Of a stretch of 64,000 bases of DNA, positions 43,601-51,419 are shown in pieces; the first letter of the stretch is position 1; each line of letters starts with the position of its first letter. The position numbers and the translations under genes were made by a program. The stretch spans positions 3,945,697 to 4,009,696 of the forward strand of contig JABAKD010000011.1 of assembly GCA_012845835.1 (NCBI GenBank). Reading direction: 5' to 3'. This DNA comes from Undaria pinnatifida. Taxonomy: Eukaryota; Sar; Phaeophyceae; Laminariales; Alariaceae. The notes beneath the pieces are model-generated. The model searched no databases. It was not told the origin of the DNA and saw nothing but the letters and a program-made list of their open reading frames with translations.

Positions 43601-46600
43601 GGTATTTTTTCGAGCATATATCGCGACGTGTACGAAAACACGTGGAAGTGTGGCGAGCTTTGAGCTTTATTTTTTTTTATTTTTTGCCCATCCGCCGGAG
43701 GATATTTTTGTACAAAAATGAAAATACATTCCTCCAGCTTGTGAGATCAAATATTTCGTCGAAACTCCTCATCTTTGCAAGCTGTGTGTGATACTCCGAT
43801 CGCGCGTATTACGGGTTGTGTGTCCTCATTAAGGATATAGGTCGGCCACTCTCATTGCAACTACAGTGTAGCTATCAGGGTCAACAGGGTGATGTTAGTC
43901 AGTCTGTGCGCGGAAACTGCAAAACCCGTTTCTGAGGGGGACAAAATCTGACAGCTGTATATGCCTTGAAACATTGGCCGGGTCGGGCGAAGGGATGTCT
44001 TTGAAGTTACGTTTCGCGTGATGAGGGACGATGGATGACGTTGAGAGCTCCTCTTGTTTGGGAATTCAGAAAATTCTTGGATTTTTTCTGCACCCTTTCC
44101 GACGGCTACTGCTGCTGCTGCTGCTGCTGCATACGCTCTTTAGCGGGCCGTTCTTAACGATCGAGCACGAAAAAGTTGTCAGGAATCGATCGTGCCAAAA
44201 CAAAAACATCAAGTGACGTTTTCGCGAATGTCATATTTTGCAGATATTTTGTCCGGAAATACCGCACGGACTTTGGAATCGTTTTGGGCGGTTTTCCGTG
44301 AAAAAATGGTTGTCAGGATTCATGACAAAGAAAAAAAAACTTGTTTTTTTCAAGTGTTGCCGGTCGCCCCCCCCCCCCCCCCCCCCTGCCGGTGGTGTAG
44401 TGGTTTCCCTCGAATAGAACTGGCGTTGGTCCTTGAGTTCGATTCCTACCGCCGTGGTGAGATTTTGAATTTATTTGCAAGAATGCAAAAAAAGGATCAA
44501 CTGCTGAGAGCGCCTAGCAGCTTGGGTACGCACAATTCGACGCGAGTCGATGAGGGAAGAAAAAATGTTAATTATTCTCAAGATAAAAGTGAAGGCACGT
44601 ACCGTAGTGGGGAGGGGGGAGGAGGGCCCGCAATGTGACCCCGGATCTAAGTTGCTGCTGGGGAGGGAGCGCGAGAGTAGTGCGAGGATATTAAGTGGGA
44701 TTGTATTTATTTTTGACAGTTTCAGGCACCCAGTGCCGGCGTCCGTGCCAATTCGTCATCCGAGAGAGACACAAACGCTCTGTATGTCACAAACCTCGAC
44801 GCAGACATACACATCGCAAGCACTTAGCAAGATACCGTATAATCCCCATGCATGTGGCGCCCGGGTTGTTTTCGTGGAACATGGCGGCGGGTCTCTTGGC
44901 ATTTTCGAGTCGCCAGTTTTCGTCTACGATCAATCATGAACCTCTGTCCGCTTCACCTCGTTTGTTATATTTTTCATTCCCGACCGAGCGTAGCGGGCGT
45001 TAAATGCCGCCCGCGGAGCAATGCGCCTTGTAGTACACCTCCAGGTACACCATACCTGGTAAATAGACTAAATTATACTACATACTCGTACACTTGACCA
45101 CGCTTTTTCGCCACACTACACCATGCATTCCACTACACAAAAACGTCGACTCGTTTTTGACCGCAAAATCCTCTCGCGACTCGACTCCACTCTTTTATCT
45201 GTTTTGTCTTTAGGTGATTTACTGCGAGCAGGCGGAGGTGGGGGGTGGCACGACGTTCAGCTCGTCCGACGTCTTCATCAACGGCAAGAAGGGACAGGTG
45301 CGGCCTTATACCCATACGCTTGGGCGAAATATAAAACAAAATAGTAATCGTTTTCTTCGTCCTCGTAATCGGAAAAGTTACTACAGTACTGATGTTGTCT
45401 TGAACCTGCCTGTATGAATTAATTTGGGAGTTGTAGAGACATGGATAGGCTTGCCATCGACGTGGGCTATGATGGGGGTTGCACTTTCGAGTGACGCGGG
45501 GACGCCTTAAAAGTCGTTGGATGGAATCCCGTTTGTGTTTTCGTATGTTAATCGTGATTTGCCTAACCCACCACCCAACCCCCTCCCCACCCTGACCAAC
45601 CCCCCTCCTCCACCCTAGCCCACTCCCTAACCCCACCCTAGCACACTCCCTACCCCCACCCCATCCCACCCCTACCCATAACCCTACCTCCACCACCGCG
45701 AACAAACCACGCGGTTATTTTCTTGTCTGGATCCGGACAATAGGACAAAGGGCACACCCTAACCCACCAATCCGCACTCCACCCCCAGCCCCCAACCCCC
45801 AACCCCCCCCTCCCCCAATCCCAACCCCCACCCCCACCCTGCCCCTACCCCAACCCTACCCCTACCCCCCCACCCCGACCCTCGCCCGCCCGCCCGCTCG
45901 CGAACGAAACAGGCGGTATTCTTTTCTTATCTGGGTCCGGACAACAGGACAGACAAGGGTCGCACGAGGCACTCCGGCTGCCCTATCCTCAAGGGGACCA
46001 AGTGGATCGCAACCCTGTGGATGAGGAGGGGGGTGACCGCGGAGAAGGGATGGCAGTACTACGACCCCTCCGGAATGCCCTCAGCGTGAGTAGGCGTTTT
46101 CTTTTAGGGGCAGGGTGGGGCAGGGAAGGTGTGCGTGCAAACATACCATGCATGGCCATAGTCGTCTGGACCATAGAGGACGGGGAGTGGGGGGAGGGGG
46201 CTGTGGATGAGGAAGGGGCTACCGCGAAGAATGGATGACAGTACTGTGACCCCTCCGGAATGCCCTCGGCGTGAGTAGGCGGGGGGGGGTTAAGTTTGGC
46301 CGGGGGATGGGGAGGGGGGCACGCTGTAGATGAGGACGGGCGTCACCACGGAGAAGGGATGGCAGTACTACGACCCCATCGAAATGCGCTCGGAGGGGTG
46401 GGGTAGTTGGGGCTGTGGGGGGGGGGGTGTGGAGCTGGAGGATGTGGGGGAAGTGGGCTGGTGATGTTTGGGGAATTTTGGGGGGGGGGGAGGGTAGTTG
46501 GAGGGGCGGGGAGGTTGGAGTCGTTGATGTTATGTTTTGTTATTTTTTCTGCGCACATGCGCATTTGCGTACAATAGTATTTTTGACTACTGCGAAATGT

Positions 46601-46950
46601 GCCCCATGCTAATCCCAGATGTATTGTTTGCTACCGGTAAACGATAACGACGCAGGTTCGCGCTGTCGCAAATCGCGGGTAAAACTTCTGCAGCCGACGT
46701 GGCTGATGTAAAGGCTCAGGAAAGCGCTGTAGATGGCGCGGAGTCGGAAGCGAACCCCTCTGCGGCGACGACGGCTGTACAGCAGCAGGTGGAGAAGGAG
46801 GAGGTCAAGGGCAACGCTATCGTGGAAGGGGGAGGTGGGGCGGGAGCGGAGGTGGGAGCGGAGGTGGGAGCGGGGGCGGGTGGTGGAGCACAAGGGGAAG
46901 GGCTACTGTCTGGCATCGCTGGTTCTATCTCCTCCATGTTTTCGAAATGA
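32461..46950 (+). CDS. Prolyl 4-hydroxylase-like 2-oxoglutarate/Fe(II) dioxygenase, ten exons, complete
   Basis: Secretory-pathway dioxygenase expected to hydroxylate peptidyl proline with Fe(II), 2-oxoglutarate and O2. Exons: 32461-32562, 38120-38263, 39389-39475, 40213-40626, 42046-42147, 42602-42720, 43159-43324, 45214-45297, 45913-46085, 46656-46950. Lengths sum to 1,686 bases, 561 residues plus TGA, with all phases matching. Residues 1-23 look like a signal peptide (MRAMLGLLVTVLALVAGVGR, then AAKA). Residues 35-249 are an N-terminal region I cannot name, with four cysteines. The dioxygenase core starts at KVLLLDDF (about 258). Iron ligands are His359 and Asp361 (HCDGD) and His426 (RTRHSGCP); Lys436 (GTKW) sits ten residues after the last His, as in algal P4H, to bind 2-oxoglutarate. 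A Gly/Ala/Glu-rich tail ends ISSMFSK with no ER-retention tetrapeptide. The substrate, for example cell-wall hydroxyproline proteins, is inferred. Confidence 0.95.
33360..33440 (+). repeat. 18-bp tandem repeat AATAGTGCCGGTGCCCTG
   Basis: About four units of AATAGTGCCGGTGCCCTG in a row in P4H intron 1. Related single units (CATAGTGCGGG, TATAGTGCCGATG) lie just upstream at 33.27-33.31 kb. Confidence 0.85.
34284..34495 (-). repeat. Dispersed repeat family C, copy 2
   Basis: Minus strand. Shares GATCTCACAGCTG, TACTCCGATCGCGCGTGTTA (as its reverse complement) and the CACCCTGTTGGCTG block. Confidence 0.8.
34703..34832 (-). repeat. Dispersed repeat family C, copy 3 (short)
   Basis: Minus-strand part copy: GGGGAGTCGCCGACCTATGT to CGATCTCACAGCTGG. 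Confidence 0.8.
35428..35592 (-). repeat. Dispersed repeat family C, copy 4
   Basis: Minus-strand copy from CACCATCCTGTTGACCCTGG to CTCGATCTCAACGGCTG; more diverged than its neighbours. Confidence 0.76.
36280..36495 (-). repeat. Dispersed repeat family C, copy 5 (near full)
   Basis: Minus-strand copy from GTCCCCCTCAGAAACGGG to TTCGATCTCACAGCTGG. Confidence 0.84.
37328..37498 (-). repeat. Dispersed repeat family C, copy 6
   Basis: Minus-strand copy, very like copy 5 over ACTAACATCACCCTGTTGAC to CGATCTCACAGCTGG. The closeness suggests recent copying within this intron. Confidence 0.84.
37648..37680 (+). repeat. 5' shard of P4H exon 2, distal copy
   Basis: GATGAGGAGCTTGCCGTG followed by AACACCTG matches the first codons of exon 2 with a small gap. 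The preceding G-rich intron stretch (37601-37632) also matches the one before the real exon. Confidence 0.7.
37746..37783 (+). repeat. 5' shard of P4H exon 2, proximal copy
   Basis: GCGTGAAGAGCTTGCCGTGT and onward matches the start of exon 2 (GCGGACGAGGAGCTTGCGGT) through GTCAACACCTG. The match stops where the neighbouring CTAGATCGTTCT repeats begin. Confidence 0.7.
37901..38097 (+). repeat. Recent 108-bp tandem duplication before P4H exon 2
   Basis: The stretch from TGTTCTATATGTGTACTATT to CGCTTGGGGTGG occurs at 37901-37989 and again at 38009-38097 with no difference that I can see. It ends in G runs next to the exon 2 acceptor. A third, diverged version lies near 37545-37630. Confidence 0.88.
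38120..38263 (+). CDS. P4H exon 2
   Basis: 48 codons starting ADEELAVYWVNTW and ending VVEEQ before GTATGA. Acceptor CACCCAG|GCG. Upstream, two decayed copies of its first 30-40 bases lie in intron 1. Confidence 0.82.
38300..38760 (+). repeat. About 60-bp tandem repeat in P4H intron 2
   Basis: Around seven diverged units of the form GATATCGGTGCAGATTTAGT, then GATGGATATCGAACGAGAAT, then CGATAATCGAGTTCGATGTA. The units carry short palindromes such as GATATC and TCGA. Confidence 0.85.
39000..39300 (+). repeat. Duplicated block with GAC-type microsatellites
   Basis: A stretch of about 100 bp (CCGCTTTACCATCGTGCCTG and on) ending in (GAC)n at 39075-39100 is repeated at 39173-39290, where the (GAC)n is longer. 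Both lie in P4H intron 2, before exon 3. Confidence 0.8.
39389..39475 (+). CDS. P4H exon 3
   Basis: 29 codons (HVEGLTAYDAKMWNPKIMAF to GEFDLE) between TGCACAG and GAG|GTATTT, phase 0 at both ends. No known domain is seen; it continues the N-terminal region. Confidence 0.8.
39486..39543 (+). repeat. (GAAG)n microsatellite
   Basis: Uninterrupted GAAG/GGAA tetranucleotide repeat of about 55 bp at the start of P4H intron 3. Confidence 0.95.
39575..39745. mobile_element. GGGTC-rich foldback element, copy 2, with target duplication
   Basis: Begins CAGGTTTTTCGTGGGTC and ends GACCCGCGAAATGCCCTG. It is flanked by ATTTGTAC (39567-39574) and GTTTGTAC (39746-39753), an 8-bp duplication with one mismatch, as expected for hAT. 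Lies in P4H intron 3. Confidence 0.82.
40013..40098 (+). repeat. 5' shard of P4H exon 4
   Basis: Matches 40213-40290 at a spacing of exactly 200 bp. The copy stays open as ARVSRNSKGELKVDLESALT followed by RTAKF; the real exon reads AHISRSANGELKVDLESALT followed by RTAKL. In the conserved core, changes fall mostly at third positions. The base pair before it is AA instead of AG, so its acceptor is gone. Confidence 0.88.
40213..40626 (+). CDS. P4H exon 4
   Basis: 138 codons, the largest exon, from TATAAG|GCG to GCTCAG|GTGGGG, phase 0 at both ends. The peptide is polar, probably helical, with four cysteines (EKC, GSC, TEC, YTC). One 5' shard lies 200 bp upstream and three 3' shards lie in the following intron. 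Confidence 0.87.
40990..41616 (+). repeat. Three 3' shards of P4H exon 4
   Basis: The last 25-30 codons of exon 4 (METTNTSLSKQDWLDPVSGT) recur at about 40990-41077, 41158-41262 and 41536-41616. Each copy keeps METT/METI/MEAT and the LSKQ or LPKQ stretch and is diverged to a different degree. G runs and GGGGA-rich DNA separate them. Confidence 0.88.
42046..42147 (+). CDS. P4H exon 5 (start of dioxygenase core)
   Basis: 34 codons: LYLDEPDAKVLLLDDFASDA then ECKALMDSASPHLQ. The KVLLLDDFASDAEC pattern is the usual first strand and helix of P4H catalytic domains. Acceptor GCTGCAG, donor CAG|GTATAT. Confidence 0.93.
42434..42522 (+). mobile_element. TTAA-flanked 89-bp MITE, copy 3
   Basis: TTAACCCATTTAGAGCCCCC to CCAGTTGTAAAGGCGTTAA, exactly 89 bp. 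Lies in P4H intron 5, about 80 bp before exon 6. Confidence 0.8.
42602..42720 (+). CDS. P4H exon 6
   Basis: 39 codons plus two bases (DATVNAGAGKSQLSQARRAK to SASITAHLY). Acceptor TTTTTCACAG, donor AG|GTGGGA. It matches the stretch before the core in P4H proteins, where a flexible loop covers the substrate groove. Confidence 0.9.
43159..43324 (+). CDS. P4H exon 7 (HxD iron ligands)
   Basis: One base, then 55 codons. It carries LPLPGQEGFSVIKYGPDDEY and then RPHCDGD, the His-x-Asp iron site, ending GGRVATM before GTGAGG. Acceptor ACCAG. Confidence 0.96.
43610..43705 (-). repeat. Dispersed repeat family B, fragment
   Basis: Only the CATCCGCCGGAGGAT end, the CACGTGGAAGTGTGGCGAGC block and a T run are present, in P4H intron 7. 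Confidence 0.72.
43736..43962 (+). repeat. Dispersed repeat family C, copy 7
   Basis: Plus-strand, near-full copy in P4H intron 7: CAGCTTGTGAGATCAAATAT to GAGGGGGACAAAATCTGACA. Confidence 0.84.
44386..44460 (+). repeat. tRNA-like segment, probably SINE head
   Basis: TGGTGTAGTGG fits an A box and GAGTTCGATTCC a B box at the right distance. The acceptor and T stems pair poorly, so a working tRNA is unlikely. It lies in P4H intron 7 after a C run. Confidence 0.45.
45214..45297 (+). CDS. P4H exon 8
   Basis: 28 codons: VIYCEQAEVGGGTTFSSSDV then FINGKKGQ. Corresponds to the MYLNDVEEGGxTxF strand and the KKGxAxxF turn of P4H. Acceptor TCTTTAG, donor CAG|GTGCGG. Confidence 0.94.
45716..45765 (+). 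repeat. 5' shard of P4H exon 9
   Basis: GCGGTTATTTTCTTGTCTGG and ATCCGGACAATAGGACAAAG match the beginning of exon 9 and its acceptor context at 45901-45960. The match fades where CACACCC-rich intron DNA begins. Confidence 0.8.
45913..46085 (+). CDS. P4H exon 9 (distal His and Lys)
   Basis: 57 codons plus two bases, from GAAACAG|GCG to AGC|GTGAGT. It reads AVFFSYLGPDNRTDKGRTRH and then SGCPILKGTKWIATLWMRRG, giving the third iron ligand and the 2-oxoglutarate lysine. One 5' shard lies upstream and two 3' shards downstream. Confidence 0.96.
46201..46392 (+). repeat. Two 3' shards of P4H exon 9
   Basis: The end of exon 9 (LWMRRGVTAEKGWQYYDPSG) recurs at 46201-46270, where it keeps the GGC|GTGAGT donor, and at 46323-46392. 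Neither copy is fully open in the exon frame. Both sit in intron 9 next to G runs. Confidence 0.86.
46656..46950 (+). CDS. P4H exon 10 (C-terminal tail)
   Basis: One base completes an Ala codon, then 97 codons and TGA. FALSQIAGKTSAADVADVKA leads into a Gln/Glu/Lys stretch and then Gly-Ala-Glu-Val repeats. The end is mildly hydrophobic (LLSGIAGSISSMFSK). The tail lies beyond the dioxygenase fold and its role is unknown. Confidence 0.88.
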
Positions 46951-47224
46951 ATGATGCATGGGCGAAAATAGGGAGGGGGGGGGGAGGGTAGGGGGTGCAG
47001 GAGAGAAAGAGAGAGGAGAGGGAAGAGAGAGAAGTGGGGGAGAGAGATGGTAGCGTAATTGTGATGTTGCCGAGCTTGTTATTGCGAAGTAGGGCCATGT
47101 TTTGGGGTGGTCTCTTGGGGGTGAAGGGGGGCTTCTGACCTCCCAACTTCCGACGGCGGTGTTCCTTGCGTCGTTGCTCGCAACATTCAAGACTGCGGCC
47201 AATAGTAGCACGGGACGGAGAATA

Positions 47225-47560
47225 GTTGTTTTTTTTAGCCGTCGATTGCCGGCCGTTGATTACCGACCGTTGATTACCGACCGCTGATTACCGACCGTTG
47301 ATTACTGACCGTATGCATCACCGAGGTACAAGAGGTTTATAACCGTTGATGACCGTCCATGCGGTACAAGAGGTTCATAACCGTTGATGACCGTCCATGC
47401 GTATAGTTGTTGGTGGGTGATTACCGACCGCTGATTACCGACCGTTAATTACCGACCGTATGCATCACCGAGTTGAAAGAAGAGGCTTATTTATAGCCGT
47501 TGATGGCCGTCCACACGTATTGTTTTGTTGGTGGGTGACCATTCAGCTGTGTAAGAGTTA
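47225..47560. repeat. GATTACCGACCGTT repeat
   Basis: 13-bp units GATTACCGACCGT(T) in two blocks, with GTTGATGACCGTCCATGCG units between them. Lies between the P4H gene and MITE E copy 1. Confidence 0.85.
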
Positions 47561-48022
47561 GCGTTGAGCTGTCGATGAATGATCCTACAACCCGTTCGTG
47601 AATGATGAGCAAGCACTTAGCCGTTGTTGCGTGACCGCACAGCCGCTTTTGCACTGTCCAGACAGCACCCATGGGTGAGTGGGGAGTGGCCCAGACAGGT
47701 GTTGGGGACTGTAAACCGTATAGCTGCTGCTGCTGCTGCTGTTGACGGAAGCAGACAGCCGGATTGTGACTGACGTAGAACACAAATATGAATCAACACA
47801 CTCCCCTCCGTCGAAATTCCAAGCTGTTTTTTTTTCGATAGAATGCGAAAACGCCTAGCCGCCTGTCCGTCAAAAGGTCTCGACGACATCTTCCCAAAGC
47901 TTCTGCCATTATGACGTTGGGTCTGCGTGGCAGCGCCCCCGTGATTTGGGAGAAAATAGGCTTGGATTTTTTCTTTTTTGTTTTTTTGGAAATTCTTCCG
48001 CCCGGGGCGTGTTTGTTCTCAA

Positions 48023-48293
48023 TGCGTGCTACGATAGAGGGGCACCACTTTTTTTTCTTAATACTACCCCTCACTTTCCGAGCTTGAGACCTCTCTGCCA
48101 AAAACTGACTTTTGAGAAAATAAAAAACTGCTTTGATCCCGGATGAAAAATCCCGTGGGCTAAACTCTTGTACACAACGAGAACAAAGCAACAAAAACTG
48201 GTCGTCTATTTTCCGACGAATTTGGGTTGAGACCGTCGTTCAGGAAAAAAAATATTCCAAAAAACGGTTACCTCTACACCGTGGCATGCGTCT
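48023..48293 (+). mobile_element. MITE family E, copy 1
   Basis: About 270 bp with inverted ends GCGTGCTACGATAGAGG and CCTCTACACCGTGGCATGCG. Inside are GGCACCACTT, GATCCCGGATGAAAAATCCC and CTATTTTCCGACGA. No protein is encoded. Confidence 0.83.
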
Positions 48294-48404
48294 GTCTTCA
48301 TATCGCTGGCCAGATAGCTTTTGAGGATTTAACCAATCCAGCTGTGGATGACTGACCGTAAGGCGATGTCTGAGCACACGATTGATCACCCTTATCCACC
48401 ACCA

Positions 48405-48510
48405 CTACCCCACCCCGGATGGGTGGAGTTGCCGCACGTAATGATGACGTTGGCGTTATGTTGTTACCCCACCCCGGATGGGTGGAGTTGCCGCACGCAA
48501 TGATGACGCT
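48405..48510 (+). repeat. 59-bp direct duplication
   Basis: CACCCCGGATGGGTGGAGTT then GCCGCACGTAATGATGACG occurs twice in a row with few differences. Confidence 0.85.
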
Positions 48511-48849
48511 GGCATTATTTTGTTCTGCTAGTAATAGTAGTATGGTAGTACAGGACCACACATGGTGCACAGTTTGGTGTTTTTTACAAGGGGAGTTGTC
48601 CGATTTTTCTTGATTTCGTGCTCCCTGCTAATACAAGTGTTATTCAGTAGGTAGCCCTCTTTTTTTATGCTGGTACGAGTACACAGCAGCAGTAGGCGTC
48701 GTTTTTGCGCTGCTACCCGCTGACGTACGTAGGCGATTGGTGGTAAGCCCTGACTGATGGGCATGCATTACTTTTGCAGTCAGAGCCCTTTCCCAGAAAG
48801 CGGCTGTCGTACGACGCTATTTCGTGCCTTACTTGGGCCTTTCTTTTGT

Positions 48850-48960
48850 GCACCAAAGTGTCGCCGTTATACATATAAATTCCCTGAAACGGTGGTTGGG
48901 GCCGAAGTGTCGTCGTTATACATACGAACTCCCTGAATCGGTGATCGGGGCCGCGCTTGG
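48850..48960 (+). repeat. Repeat K, block 1, duplicated in tandem
   Basis: Two 50-bp units of AAGTGTCGTCGTTATACATA then CGAACTCCCTGAATCGGTGA. The second block of K follows 830 bp later, inside the foldback element at 49.7-50.2 kb. Confidence 0.7.
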
Positions 48961-49627
48961 CTGTAAGGCAAGTATTAAGCGTTTTTTTTGTGTAATTTGC
49001 CTTATATTCAAGGAAGGCAAGTTAAGGGATGGAAACATGCTTTTTAAGTCACAAGGAGGCACTTGAGGCTTGCCTTACATGATTGTGCCTTGTTTACTCG
49101 TTTTTTTTTGTCTCAGGAGTGCCTTGCTGCGCATCCATGGCTTTCTTGTTATCCTTCGGGGACGTACTTGAGAGGTTCACGAGAAAAAACACGGCGGGGT
49201 GGGCTACAGGCTTAGTCAGTGCTTTGTTTACCACCCGAGCTGCAATCCAGCAGGGAGTTGTACCACACGTGGACAGCATAATATAACTCGTCCTGCTGCG
49301 CGCTTACAGACTAGTAGACGAGCGTACGTGTGTCATGTCGGGGGGGGGGGGGGCTCCGCGTTTTTTGGACCCCAGTAGGGTCAACACGCCTTCTTCGATG
49401 TGTGCCTTAAGAGGACACAACGCCTTTGTTAGTTGGTTGTTGGCGTGCTTCTGTTAGCCCCGCAGCTAACTGCACCCACCCGTCGTGTTTACTTGGGCTT
49501 GTTGCAGGGTTGGTTGTGTTCTGCGATAGTGTTTTCGTAAGGGTCTTTTTTTTTGTTTCGTTGTTAATCCGCCGGCGAATGGCTAAAAGCATGAAAGCAT
49601 ACGCAGCGTGTACGTACTGGTATAGCG

Positions 49628-49690
49628 TAACCCCTTCAGAACTGCGACCACATTATTATTGGACAAAAAATACTTGGAATTAGCGTGGGA
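49628..49690 (-). mobile_element. Fragment of the TTAA MITE family
   Basis: AACCCCTTCAGAACTGCG and GGACAAAAAATACTTGGAAT match one half of the family; the other end is missing. Similar fragments occur at about 25.33-25.39 and 25.43-25.47 kb. Confidence 0.6.
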
Positions 49691-49723
49691 TCATGTTTCC
49701 GGCAATGGAAGGGTTAGTATATC

Positions 49724-50191
49724 CAGGGCTGGTCAAGGGTAGGATCTCTTCTCGCGGATCGGGTCGGGTCGGGTCGGGTCAACCGCAGACGGATTCTACG
49801 GTAGCCACCGCCCCAAACCCGGCGATTTTCTTCAATAACGAACGTTTCGTCGCTGCTCGACGCGAGGAAGTATGCAATGAAAATCAAACATTGTACCAGG
49901 TATACATTTTCTTGTTGGCAACTAAGGACTATCGAACGATGTCGTCTGGTTGGCAACAGGGGCACCCGTATTTCAGGAGATACGGCCGGGAGTTGGTTTC
50001 AAAACCGGCGATGTCGTTGAAGGAAAGTTTTGGGGGGGCTACCGTTGAACGACTCGGCAGGGAGACGCGACCCGACCCGACCCGACCCATGAGATTTCGA
50101 ACTCTCCTGACCCGACCCGACTCGACCCGCGAGTTTTTAAAAACTCCTGGACCGGACCCCCGGGCCGGGTCACGACCCGTGAAAAGCCGTG
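49724..50191. mobile_element. GGGTC-rich foldback element, copy 3, with foreign centre
   Basis: CAGGGCTGGTCAAGGG at one end and GACCCGTGAAAAGCCGTG at the other. The GGGTC arms are short, and between them lie about 270 bp that match 9590-9835 (repeat K). Confidence 0.65.
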
Positions 50192-50777
50192 GTTCTTTTT
50201 TACCGTACCAGGTAGCCTCTTTAGAAGTTGACCCGCGCTTTTGGCTTTTTTGGAACAAGCTACTTAAGATCAGTGTAGGTGTGGAATCGTTTCTCAGGTT
50301 TACTAGGTTAATGAAGCTGACCACAATTAATTCGACGTATTATGTTGGTGTCGTGATTTTCTTTTTTTAACTCGGCGGTATATAGAACACAACGGTACAA
50401 GGATTGGTTTCGGTTTAATTAAACAAACTTTTTTTTACCTTGTCTTCTTTGCCGAAATGATCCTGTTCTATTCTCAAGTAACTTTGGTCCGAAAATCGGA
50501 GGTGGAGATAGTTCTAAATTGGTTAATATAGGGCTTGGAAGTACCTATACCGAGGCTGAGGTTGGTTGGTTGGTTGGTTGGTAGCATTTTGAATGGTCTC
50601 GCTTGTTTCGTCGTTTTTTTTTTTTTTTTTTTGCTGCACTGACGTGTACGTCGTACGGTACACGTTGTGCTGGAGGTAGTCACAGACGTGGCTGGACGGA
50701 CAGACAGGCGAGCCTGCATGTAGTACTCTTGCAACAGACCTACAGCATTATTAATAGGATTTAGTTGGACTGTAGTT

Positions 50778-51370
50778 GTATGGCGCTGCTGATGATCTAA
50801 GGTTTGTCTGTGTCCGAGAGGCTTGTGCGCGGAGGGGGGCGCGGCGGGCGCGCGGGCGGGCTGTTCCTATCGTCCTATTGTTACGGCCGTCGGCGGCATT
50901 TTGATGTCAGACAACGCACGACGGACAAGAAAATGTTGTCAAATCTTCGAACCCGCCACGCTCACCGGAACGATTCCATGATGCATGACCCATGTATGCA
51001 TGTTTTAGCTTGGCTGTGCTGTGTTCCATGTTGAACGCGGACGTATTATGACGGTGCAACGAACATAGAGCTGGACGGTATGGCGCTGTTGATCTCGGAT
51101 GTTCGTGACCGGGTGGCTGTCAGCGGAGGGGGGCGCGGGCGGGCTATGCTCCTCCCTTTCCTATTATTACGGCCGTCGGCGGCATTTCGATTTTAGACCA
51201 AGACATGAGTAAGAAAAAAATACAACGACAAGGTTCCTGCGGGTATACGCTACCACGCTCAACGGAGAGGTCCCAAGATTCATGGCCCACTCAAGTATGT
51301 GTGTGCTTTGCTTTTCGTTCATGTACCAAAGATTCATGGCACGCTCATGTATGCGTGCTTTTGCTTTTTG
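50778..51370. repeat. About 300-bp tandem duplication
   Basis: TATGGCGCTG, GCGGAGGGGGGCGCG, TTACGGCCGTCGGCGGCATT and GCCACGCTCA-like blocks occur in the same order in 50.78-51.07 and 51.08-51.37 kb. Confidence 0.82.
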
Positions 51371-51419
51371 TGCATGTACCGGGTGTGTTTTTGCATGCAT
51401 TGTGTGCGATGTTACAAGC

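Noticed and set aside
44386-44460. Functional tRNA gene
   Set aside because: A and B boxes are present but acceptor and T stems pair poorly.
48824-49066. 80-codon frame with RRYTYELP as a gene
   Set aside because: It lies over a 50-bp tandem duplication of a dispersed repeat also found at 9.5 kb.
49083-49286. 67-codon frame (SFGDVLERFTRKNTAGWATG) after a CTCAG acceptor-like site
   Set aside because: Short, no recognised family, no partner exon; could not be supported as a gene.
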